From contig NZ_JADEWO010000023.1 in the NCBI RefSeq assembly GCF_015207605.1, positions 1 through 64,000 on the forward strand: a stretch of DNA of 64,000 nt, read 5' to 3'. A program made the position numbers and the translations under genes. Numbering within the stretch: the first letter of the stretch is position 1; every line of letters begins with the position of its first letter. Below, one piece after another: positions 16,406-23,839 of the stretch. This DNA comes from Oculatella sp. LEGE 06141. Its GTDB lineage: Bacteria > Cyanobacteriota > Cyanobacteriia > Elainellales > Elainellaceae. The notes below the pieces were generated by a model, which was given only the letters and a program-made list of their open reading frames with translations, did no database searches and had not been told where the DNA came from.

Positions 16406-17554
16406 TTATTTGTAGTATTTACTGAGTTGACTGGTGATGGGATAGAGGGTCTGACCCAGGTAGGTTCGGGGTAGTGGCTGGGTGGTGCCGTATTTGGCTG
16501 GCCAGTGCTTGCCAGGCAGGTGCATAGTTTTGAACACCCAGTCAAACAGGATGGTGTGGGCGGAGTAGTTGGTGTCGATAGCGGGGCGTTCAGAGCTGTG
16601 GTGCCAGTGGTGAAATTGAGGGGTGACGATGATGTATTTGAGGAAGCCGAAGGGTAGGTCGAGGTTGCAGTGAATCAGAACGGCTTGGAGAGCAGCAAGG
16701 GTAACGTAAAGACCCAATACTTGTTCGCCGACACCAAGCAAATAGAGCGGTAGCATGACCATGGCGCGCTCTGAAAAGACTTGGATGAAATGGCCGCGCG
16801 AGCCAGCGAGCCAATCCAGGTCTTCAACGGAGTGGTGGACGGCGTGAACGGGCCAGAGAAGTTTGACCTCGTGGTACAAACGGTGTTCCCAATAGAGGAC
16901 GAAGTCGGCGGAGAGAATGACGAGGAGGAGTTGGAAGAGAACTGGGGTTGACTGGACTGAAGCTTGGAAGTCAGGGTTCACGGCCCAATGGAAGCGGCTA
17001 GCAGTATGGTTTGCGTAGATAATGATCGCGGAAATTGCCAGATGATTGAAGCAGAAGTAGGCGAGATCTAGACCCCATTCTTTGCGGAGGATGACTTGGT
17101 TCTTGTATTTGGGGAATAACTTTTCCAGACTCATGAAGATGAAGACAGAGCCCAAGAATGCCAGAATGAGCCAGTCGAGACCAAGGGATAGGTGGTGAGC
17201 TTCTGTGCCTTTTAAGGGAAGATTGTGGCCGCCGATGGCAAAGGCGATTGTGGTTAAGAAGATGCCAATCGTGCCGAGTAAACGATATTTCTTGAGTACG
17301 AATGTCAAAATGCCAAAAAACAAGGAGAAATACATGCCGTATTTTAGGAGACCTTGGAGAAAGGCAGCATCGTAGACTTGGCGCAGTTCAGTAGTAGTGA
17401 GATAGGCAGGGTAGAGGTAAGCCAAGACGGAGAGTAGGCTCAGGGCTCCGAGGAAGACTGAGCAATAGCCGCTAATTTTACCTTCGCCAAGGCGGAATTG
17501 CCGCTCCCGATCAAGCTCAACTTGGCGATCCTGATATTCATAATCATGGGTCAT
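16406..17554 (-). CDS. Sterol desaturase / fatty acid hydroxylase superfamily protein
   Basis: Integral membrane di-iron enzyme of 382 residues. The three histidine boxes are clear: HRLYH (224-228), HAVHH (237-241) and HHWHH (315-319), which ligate the two irons. TM helices lie near 28-50, 68-88, 92-110, 125-145, 165-182, 205-222 and around 265-300. The N-terminal 150 residues are an extra membrane region beyond the catalytic core. The family hydroxylates or desaturates lipids, sterols or carotenoids with O2; the substrate here is unknown. Confidence 0.88.
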   Translation of the reverse strand: MTHDYEYQDRQVELDRERQFRLGEGKISGYCSVFLGALSLLSVLAYLYPAYLTTTELRQVYDAAFLQGLLKYGMYFSLFFGILTFVLKKYRLLGTIGIFLTTIAFAIGGHNLPLKGTEAHHLSLGLDWLILAFLGSVFIFMSLEKLFPKYKNQVILRKEWGLDLAYFCFNHLAISAIIIYANHTASRFHWAVNPDFQASVQSTPVLFQLLLVILSADFVLYWEHRLYHEVKLLWPVHAVHHSVEDLDWLAGSRGHFIQVFSERAMVMLPLYLLGVGEQVLGLYVTLAALQAVLIHCNLDLPFGFLKYIIVTPQFHHWHHSSERPAIDTNYSAHTILFDWVFKTMHLPGKHWPAKYGTTQPLPRTYLGQTLYPITSQLSKYYK

Positions 17555-17631
17555 GATGAAGTAATTCCGCTGTTGAGATTGCTCACATCAAATGAATTCC
17601 ATATTATATTTGTTGGGATTGTTGAGATATA

Positions 17632-18024
17632 TCAAGTTCTAAGATCGCTTATAAAACTTTGTCGATACTGCTTTGCTAGAGGGGGTTCATCACTCTGACC
17701 AAGCAAGCTTGATTCAAAATCGAATAGTGACGGCGATACTGCCTTTCCTATATCCAGAGCCTGTCGATACGTTGGAGTTGTAGTTCCGTTGAAGGCAATG
17801 CTAAGCGTCTCCCTTATTACATTCAATGTTTCCCATTCCCTATCAAGACGTTGCCTAAATCTATCCACATCACTGTTACAGCAGTTCTCAATCGAGTAAG
17901 CCACAGTCTCGCCAAGATGGGTGTGGGGTGCAGGGTTTAAGGCGTGGTGATCAAAGGAAAATGGCTGTAAGTTCTGGGGACTTAAAGACTTGACCGTCAG
18001 TATCCATATCACTACTTTAGGCAA
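17632..18024 (-). CDS. Hypothetical protein
   Basis: Open frame of 130 residues with a plausible soluble composition: a helical region CNSDVDRFRQRLDREWETLNVIRETL followed by a Ser/Leu-rich tail. There is no signal peptide, no recognisable domain and no good RBS. It lies upstream of the hydroxylase gene on the same strand (77 bp between the frames) and could be co-transcribed. It could also be a chance ORF. Confidence 0.35.
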   Translation of the reverse strand: MPKVVIWILTVKSLSPQNLQPFSFDHHALNPAPHTHLGETVAYSIENCCNSDVDRFRQRLDREWETLNVIRETLSIAFNGTTTPTYRQALDIGKAVSPSLFDFESSLLGQSDEPPLAKQYRQSFISDLRT

Positions 18025-18279
18025 CTTTAGTTACATAAAGACATTGTCTAATAGAAGGATACCCATAATAGAGTCTGTCTAACGGTTGCCAATACCTTTG
18101 CATCGAACCCAAGCGGTTCTGGTCAATCCGCTGCATCAGAATTTTTATACTGCCGTAGGATCAATGGATGACAAGGTGTAAGCTGTGTTTTAGAAATAAG
18201 CCATAATCTTTTTTAAGCAAATGTGCTATTTCAATTCATCCTACTTGCTTCTTAGTTGGGAGAATGACATGGAGTATGA

Positions 18280-18576
18280 ACAGCTCAGTTACGACAGTTC
18301 GACTCCAGCGATGCCACTGGACGGTTGGTATTAAGTGTTGAAAAACTGCGGGATTTGTTACAACCTTACCTGCCTGAAGGGAACAATGAAGAAAGATTTC
18401 GGCGAGAGGTGGATGGTCTGGTAAAACAGGTGGTAGAACTCAGGTTTCTAAAACGCCTATCTGGACAGGATGAAAATTACGAAATACGTCCCATTCTCAA
18501 AGCCAAGATTGATGCTGAAATGTTGGAACTCTTGAAGCAAAAGCTAGACGCTTATGCAAACCCTCCTACCCCTTGA
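18280..18576 (+). pseudogene. Wadjet JetB-like (DUF4194) protein, C-terminal remnant
   Basis: In-frame codons from 18280 read LRQFDSSDATGRLVLSVEK, then LRDLLQPYLPEGNNEERFRREVD and a VELRFLKRL segment, the C-terminal winged-helix region of DUF4194, the JetB/MksE-like subunit of Wadjet anti-plasmid systems. The N-terminal half is missing: a stop precedes at 18277 and only TTG is available as a start. The end overlaps the JetC-like start by 23 bp, the close coupling usual in jet operons. No JetA (DUF3375) gene precedes it. Confidence 0.65.
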
Positions 18577-19807
18577 TTTCATTGATCCATCTCATGATGC
18601 CTTGTCTGGCTTTCGCCTGCAACGCTTTGAAGTGCTCAACTGGGGGTCATTTGACCAGCACCCCTGGATATTGAATCTGCGGGGGGAAATTGCTTTACTG
18701 ACTGGAGCGAATGGTTCAGGGAAATCAACCCTGGTGGATGGGTTGCTGACATTATTGGTGCCAAACAAACGCCGTAACTATAATCAGGCTTCCAGTGGTT
18801 CTGGGAAGAAAGAACGGGATGAAAAGAGTTATGTGCAAGGGGCGTATGGTCGGACTCGATCGGAGGAATCCTATGGGTCTAAACCAAGATTCCTGCGGGA
18901 GAAAGCGTCGCTCTCCGTTCTGTTAGCCTATTTTAGCGACCATACCAGCAAGCAAGATGTAACCCTGGCGCAGGTGCTGTGGATGGAGGATGGGTCTGCC
19001 CGCAAGTTTTTTGTCATTGCGGATGCTGAATTAGCGATCGCCACTCATTTTGCTCAATGTACACGGATTGCTGACCTGAAAAAGCAGTTGAAGGCGAGCG
19101 GCGTTGAAACCTTTGAAGAATTTGTCAAATACAGCCAGCAGTTTCGCAAACGCTTCGGCCTGCAATCTGAAAAAGCATTGGATTTATTTAACCAAACGGT
19201 CAGCATCAAAGAGATTGGTGGGTTGAACGATTTTGTCCGCAATCATATGCTGGAAAAAACGGACGTACAAACCAAAATCTGCGAACTGCAAGAAAGCTAC
19301 GAGAACCTCACCATTTCTCACACGGCAATTCAAAAAGCGAGAAAACAACTAGAGGCACTGGTTCCCTTAACGGGAGAAGCAGAAAAATTCGCAAAGCTAA
19401 AGAACGATCTCGCAGTATTTCAGAGCTTTCAACGCATTGCACCTGCATTTTTTGCCAGTAAGAAACTCAACTTGTTAATACAGGAACTCCAAAGCCTTGA
19501 TCAGCACCTGACTCAAACTAAACATCAGCGAAATGAGAGCGATCGCCTGCTCATAACCCTGCGTCAACAGGAAAAGGATCTCGATTTTGCAATCAAACAA
19601 GACAGCGTAGGACAACGTTTACAGGAACTTGCACGAGAAATTGAACAATGTCATAAAGAAGTCAACCGTAAACTTGATGTACTGATTGAGCGACGCAATA
19701 GTCTTACCTTGGTTTATCCTCCAACGAGAACTTTTGCGCCCTTCTATTGCCCTTTCAATGAGGTAAGTATTCAATGGAACCCGGTGAAAATGCAGATCCG
19801 TGCTTGA
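18554..19807 (+). pseudogene. Wadjet JetC-like SMC ATPase, truncated after the N-terminal third
   Basis: The frame of 417 codons has an SMC/SbcC-type head: FRLQRFEVLNWGSFD, Walker A GANGSGKST (51-59), the following LVDGLLTLLVPNKRRNYNQAS of the JetC/MksF-like family, then the first arm of a coiled coil (about 290-390). Intact proteins are roughly 1100 residues, with the second coil, ABC signature and Walker B at the far end; these are absent. From about residue 385 the sequence is no longer coiled coil and runs into the 5' end of the cyclase ORF. No JetD nuclease is present. Confidence 0.7.
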
Positions 19808-20487
19808 AATCAACCATGGATCGCTATATGACGGAAGAGGTTGCCGAGCAACTGCTCAATAACACTTACACGGAGTTGGCAGGAGGAACGCAGAAAGAGG
19901 TCACTGTTTTGTTTACTCATGTTTCCAACTACACTTCGCTAGCTGAGGGCTTGAGCTTATCTCTACTACACGGTTTGCTAAATCAGTTGTTTGACGTTCT
20001 GGTTAGTGCAACCTTTCAGTACCAGGGAACAGTAGACAAATTTATTGGAGCAGACTTGATGGCTGTCTATGGTTCACCCTTGCCGTTAACAGATCATGCG
20101 TGGATGGCAGTTCAATCTGCTTTGTTGATGCATAGGGGTATACAAACGTTCAATGAAGCCAGAACGTTAAGAAATCAAGCAACACTCGATATCAGAATAG
20201 GTATCAACTCTGGAGTTGCTATGTCTGGAAATATTGGCTCCAGTCAGCGAATGGAGTTTACGGTGATTGGGCATGAGGTCAATTTTGCAAAACACTTAAG
20301 TCAATTAGCCTACTATCCTGATGACAAGGTGTTGATCGGAGAGAACACGTACCAGCTATGCACAGAGCGATTGCAGGCAAGAGAAGTGGGTACTATTCGA
20401 CTCAACCCGCAAGGCGCGGCTGCCAAGGTTTATGGTTTAGTTGGGAACGAGCTAATTATGCCTAATAATCCCGCTGCACCGGAATGA
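19774..20487 (+). CDS. Class III nucleotidyl cyclase domain with altered metal sites
   Basis: ORF of 237 residues; the cyclase domain starts near residue 13 (MDRYMTEEVAEQLL). Hallmarks: KEVTVLFTHVSNYTSL, VDKFIGADLMAVYG, IGINSGVAMSGNIGS, MEFTVIGHEVNFAKHL. The two metal-binding aspartates expected in VLFxDI and FIGDxxMAV are replaced: His at 49, and Ala93-Asp94 instead of Asp-Ala. Sensory domains normally N-terminal are missing. It is either inactive, a pseudogene, or a nucleotide-binding regulator. The first codons overlap the JetC remnant, consistent with a deletion joining the two. Confidence 0.7.
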   Translation: MEPGENADPCLKSTMDRYMTEEVAEQLLNNTYTELAGGTQKEVTVLFTHVSNYTSLAEGLSLSLLHGLLNQLFDVLVSATFQYQGTVDKFIGADLMAVYGSPLPLTDHAWMAVQSALLMHRGIQTFNEARTLRNQATLDIRIGINSGVAMSGNIGSSQRMEFTVIGHEVNFAKHLSQLAYYPDDKVLIGENTYQLCTERLQAREVGTIRLNPQGAAAKVYGLVGNELIMPNNPAAPE

Positions 20488-20789
20488 ATACACCTGTGTT
20501 ACTTGTGTACAAAAGTTGCCTTCTGGGGCGATTGGTGAGGGATTTATTCGTGTATATCATTTATGCTTCATATCAGAGATGGAGAGGAGTGCGAAGTTGA
20601 TCCTGTAAAGGATTTCCTGTCTATCCCAAATTGTCATGCCATGATTCATCGGCGTTCCCCTCCAGTGACGCCGCTATCATTTGACGCGCGATCGAAAATT
20701 TTTCAAAACTCGTAAGTGATACGCCATTAGAAAGACGCGGCTGCTCAACGACCTCCTTAGGATTAAAGGGCTGAAGGTACACGCTCTCT
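20488..20789. other. Intergenic, nothing recognised
   Basis: About 300 bp between the cyclase stop and an alcohol dehydrogenase remnant. No hairpin terminator, repeat or coding frame stood out. Confidence 0.4.
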
Positions 20790-20989
20790 TGGTTTGAGGC
20801 ATTGATTGGTGCTATTGCAGATACGCAAGACGTTCCAGGTCTTTGTGCTGAACACGGAATTATTGCTGATGCAGCGATTATCCCAATTCAGATGATCAAT
20901 GAGGCGTTTGAACGAATGAAGCAGGACGATGCGAACTATCGTTTGTGATGGATGGCGCATCACTCCGCCAGGAAACCTCAACCGTTTGA
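20790..20989 (+). pseudogene. Zinc-type alcohol dehydrogenase C-terminal remnant, frameshifted
   Basis: The frame reads IGAIADTQDVPGLCAEHGI, then IPIQMINEAFERMKQDDANYR, the C-terminal end of YahK/AdhC-type NADP alcohol dehydrogenases. After NYR the expected FVMDGASLRQETSTV continues in another frame because bases are missing near 20939. Everything upstream of the last 65 residues is gone. Confidence 0.7.
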
Positions 20990-21191
20990 TGCTCCAAAGC
21001 AATCTACACCTGAGCCAGAAATGCTAATTAATCAGATTCATCTCCCTCCGGAACAAATACCAGAACCAGCCTCTTATCCTGAACTTGAGCCTGTTCCTCC
21101 ACCCGATTCAGAACCCGTTGCTGATGAACCCGATCCAGAACCAACGGGTCTTCCGCCTGAGATTGATCCAGAAGCACCGGCTCAAGGATAA
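20952..21191 (+). CDS. Proline/glutamate-rich small protein (candidate)
   Basis: The frame encodes 79 residues, or 57 from ATG 21021. The latter part is strongly Pro/Glu/Asp-rich (PEPASYPELEPVPPPDSEP). It would be acidic and unfolded. Its 5' part overlaps the alcohol dehydrogenase remnant in another frame, so the shorter start is likelier. No RBS of quality. It lies 80 bp upstream of a Tat-exported SDR that also has a proline-rich linker. Confidence 0.4.
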   Translation: MAHHSARKPQPFDAPKQSTPEPEMLINQIHLPPEQIPEPASYPELEPVPPPDSEPVADEPDPEPTGLPPEIDPEAPAQG

Positions 21192-21270
21192 CAGCGTGCA
21201 ACATGCACTCGTTCAATAAGCGTTCTGCTACGACGTTTTGTAATAATTTACCAGGATACGGAATTAAAAG

Positions 21271-22326
21271 ATGGACTCCAAAGATACCTCGAAAAAAACT
21301 TCACGTCGCCAAGTGCTTGGTGGGCTATCGGTTGGTTTTGTTGCCGCACAAGCAGTACCCGTCTTCGCGCAGCAGCCGTCTACCTCGGCAAATCCACCAG
21401 GGACACCCAGCCAGGACACAACAACCCCAGCCGTTCCCAATCAATCTGTTCAGCAAAACCCGGTTGACCAATATCCGAGTCCTCCCTTTCAGCGCCAACC
21501 CCAAGAACCCCCTGGTCTTGCCCGTGAAATGACCCCACGTCCGGATCATGGTGAGACCAGTTATCAGGGCACCGGACGACTGATGGGGCGCAAGGCACTC
21601 GTTACAGGCGGTGATTCTGGTATTGGTCGGGCAGCGGCGATCGCCTTTGCGCGTGAAGGAGCGGATGTGGCAATTAACTATCTGCCTGTAGAGGAGCCAG
21701 ATGCCCGTGAGGTAGTTGAGCTGATCCAGGCAGCAGGGCGCAAGGCTGTAGCCATTCCAGGTGATATTCGAGATGAAAACTTCTGCAATCAGCTTGTTGC
21801 CAGTGCCGTGAATGAACTCGGTGGACTCGATATTTTGGTTAACAATGCGGCTAAGCAGCAGTCGGTTGACTCAATTCTCGACCTCACGACCGAACAGTTT
21901 GACTCGACGTTCAAGACGAACGTCTACGCGATGTTTTGGATTACCAAGGCCGCTCTACCGTATCTTTCACCCGGCGCGAGTATTATCAATACCTCCTCAG
22001 TTCAAGCCTATGATCCTAGCGAGAACCTGCTGGACTATGCCCAAACTAAGTCGGCTCAGGTTGCTTTTACGAAGTCATTAGCAAAACAGCTTGCCAAGCA
22101 GGGCATTCGGGTGAACGCGATCGCGCCTGGCCCCTACTGGACACCGTTACAAGTCACTGGCGGTCAACCGCAAAGTGTTGTTGAGCAGTTTGGCAGCGAC
22201 TCACCCATGGGTCGGCCTGGACAGCCAGCAGAACTTGCCCCCATTTATGTACTCCTTGCCTCGCAGGAGTCGAGCTATGCGACCGGGCAAGTGTATGGTG
22301 CAGCAGGTGGAAGCGGAAATCCTTAA
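21271..22326 (+). CDS. Tat-exported SDR oxidoreductase (YghA-like)
   Basis: SDR of 351 residues with an N-terminal twin-arginine signal: SRRQVLGG at 11-18, hydrophobic to about 30, cleavage near VFA (33). A Pro/Gln-rich linker (35-90) precedes the dehydrogenase core: GGDSGIGR (113-120), NNAA, TSS, YAQTK. The subgroup with ALVTGGDSGIGRAAAIAFAREGAD is the YghA/glucose-1-dehydrogenase-like clade. Export of a folded, cofactor-loaded SDR to the periplasm or thylakoid lumen is inferred from the signal. The substrate is unknown. Confidence 0.9.
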   Translation: MDSKDTSKKTSRRQVLGGLSVGFVAAQAVPVFAQQPSTSANPPGTPSQDTTTPAVPNQSVQQNPVDQYPSPPFQRQPQEPPGLAREMTPRPDHGETSYQGTGRLMGRKALVTGGDSGIGRAAAIAFAREGADVAINYLPVEEPDAREVVELIQAAGRKAVAIPGDIRDENFCNQLVASAVNELGGLDILVNNAAKQQSVDSILDLTTEQFDSTFKTNVYAMFWITKAALPYLSPGASIINTSSVQAYDPSENLLDYAQTKSAQVAFTKSLAKQLAKQGIRVNAIAPGPYWTPLQVTGGQPQSVVEQFGSDSPMGRPGQPAELAPIYVLLASQESSYATGQVYGAAGGSGNP

Positions 22327-22669
22327 TACCCTGCCACCAATGATGAAGAGGCATTGACCGGACTCATCCTGCCTGTCCCGCATCAATGGCAACCAACCTA
22401 TACAGCAACGCTGTCTGCTGTATTACGGTATGCATTTGCGCTTCAAGCTTCAATTCTGGGAACCGTTCGACTCGTCAAAGTTCCCAGAATTGGAGACTAT
22501 AGGGGCGATCGGCACTATGACCGCTCAATGATTCATGTATAAACTCATACTTTGGAGGATTAGGCAAGAAAATGTCAGGTTTGTGTATTTAGAGTTCTTG
22601 TTGTTACGAATACGATAAGCACAGTCGAGAAATCAATAAAAGGATTAGGCAAGTAAAAGGACATCCATC
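22327..22669. other. Intergenic with partial MITE and a 13-bp direct repeat
   Basis: 22485-22545 is a partial inverted copy of the GCTGAAT-type element (GATCGGCACTATGACCGCTCA). AGGATTAGGCAAG occurs at 22556-22568 and again at 22641-22653, the second just before the RBS of the next SDR; this looks like a duplicated leader. Confidence 0.5.
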
Positions 22670-23407
22670 GTGCTAAACGTAGAAGACAAAGTCGTGATCA
22701 TTACAGGGGCAAGCAGCGGTATTGGTGCAGCCACCGCTAAATTGCTGGCAAAACATGGCGCAAAAGTAATCCTGGGGGCACGTCGCACCGATCGCCTGGA
22801 GGCAATGGTGAAGGAGATTCACAATGCGGGTGGAACAGCCGAATATCAAGCGCTCGATGTGATGCAACGCAGCCAATTAGAGGCGATCGTGCAATTGGCT
22901 CAGAATAAGTTCGGTCGAGTTGATATTTTGATCAACAGTGCGGGAGTCATGCCACTATCAGCCCTCGACCAATTGAAAGTTGACGAATGGGATCGGATGA
23001 TTGATTTCAACATCAAAGGCGTGTTGTACGGCATTGCAGCAGCGCTGCCCGTAATGAAAGCCCAAAAGTCGGGTCAAATTATCAATCTCTCCTCCATTGG
23101 CGGACATGCGGTGTCTCCCACTGCGGCGGTCTACTGTGCTACAAAGTTTGCAGTTGGCGCAATCTCAGAAGGATTGAGACAAGAGGTAGGTGGCGACATT
23201 CGAGTCACGGTCATTTCGCCAGGTGTGACGGAATCGGAGCTGGCCGACAGCATCAGTGATGAAGCGGCCAGAAAGGGAATGCAGGAATTCCGCAGATTAT
23301 CGATTCCGGCTGAGGCGATCGCCCGCTCCATTTTATTTGCGATCGAACAACCGGACGATGTGGATGTGAGCGAAATCATCGTCAGACCCACCGCCAGCCC
23401 TTACTAA
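22670..23407 (+). CDS. SDR family NAD(P)-dependent oxidoreductase
   Basis: SDR of 245 residues with a GTG start; AAAGGA at 22656-22661 supports it. Motifs: TGASSGIG (13-20), NSAG, SSIGG, YCATK. The C-terminal block IPAEAIARSILFAIEQPDDVDVSEIIVRPT marks the YdfG/clavaldehyde-dehydrogenase-like subgroup, which reduces 3-hydroxy acids or small carbonyls. A closely similar C-terminal fragment survives at 37402-37593. Confidence 0.88.
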   Translation: MLNVEDKVVIITGASSGIGAATAKLLAKHGAKVILGARRTDRLEAMVKEIHNAGGTAEYQALDVMQRSQLEAIVQLAQNKFGRVDILINSAGVMPLSALDQLKVDEWDRMIDFNIKGVLYGIAAALPVMKAQKSGQIINLSSIGGHAVSPTAAVYCATKFAVGAISEGLRQEVGGDIRVTVISPGVTESELADSISDEAARKGMQEFRRLSIPAEAIARSILFAIEQPDDVDVSEIIVRPTASPY

Positions 23408-23461
23408 GCCTTTCAAGCATCTCTGTGCTAGCCAGAGCAAATGTTGTTGACGTTGCTGGCT

Positions 23462-23528
23462 AGATGAATCGTGGAGCGGTCATGGCTCCGATCGCCCCCT
23501 ACTTCCTCCGATTCTGAGTAACTTTAAC
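23462..23528 (+). repeat. Partial GCTGAAT-type element interrupted by a complete copy
   Basis: GGAGCGGTCATGGCTCCGAT followed by CGCCCCC repeats the left half of the element that begins at 23529. The simplest reading is that the complete copy inserted into, or next to, an older one. Confidence 0.45.
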
Positions 23529-23667
23529 GGTGCTGAATGGGCGTATGCATCGTTGAACGGTGATGACTCCGATCGCCCTCCGTACTCCAACTTTGGGAAT
23601 TTTGACGGTTCGGACGTTTCCTAACGTTGAGGGTTTGGGGGGCAGATTCATATTGCGATTCAGCACC
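23529..23667. repeat. MITE-like element, 139 bp, GGTGCTGAAT ends
   Basis: Perfect 10-bp terminal inverted repeats GGTGCTGAAT / ATTCAGCACC. Shared internal boxes with 6723-6872: CGGTSATRRCTCCGATCGCCC, GGTTCGGACGTTTCC, GGGGGGCAGATTCATATT. Non-coding. Confidence 0.7.
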
Positions 23668-23839
23668 ACCCATCTTTCAACCGTCTCACCCCAGAGCAAT
23701 AGCCACTCCCCTGCTAGAACTACCTCGCAAATTCGACCTGATTGCTCAACCGGACGGGAACTTTGAAACCTAACTTGGCTCGAAGGCTTTCAGGGTTGGG
23801 GATAGCGCAGATGCAGCAGAGTCATGACTCATTGCTGAG
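23668..23839. repeat. Degenerate repeat downstream of the MITE
   Basis: 23732-23788 is about 78% identical to 5704-5760 (TTCGACxTGAxxGCTCAxCC... GGCTCG). Both copies lie beside small repeat elements. They may be the same decayed sequence family. Confidence 0.4.
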
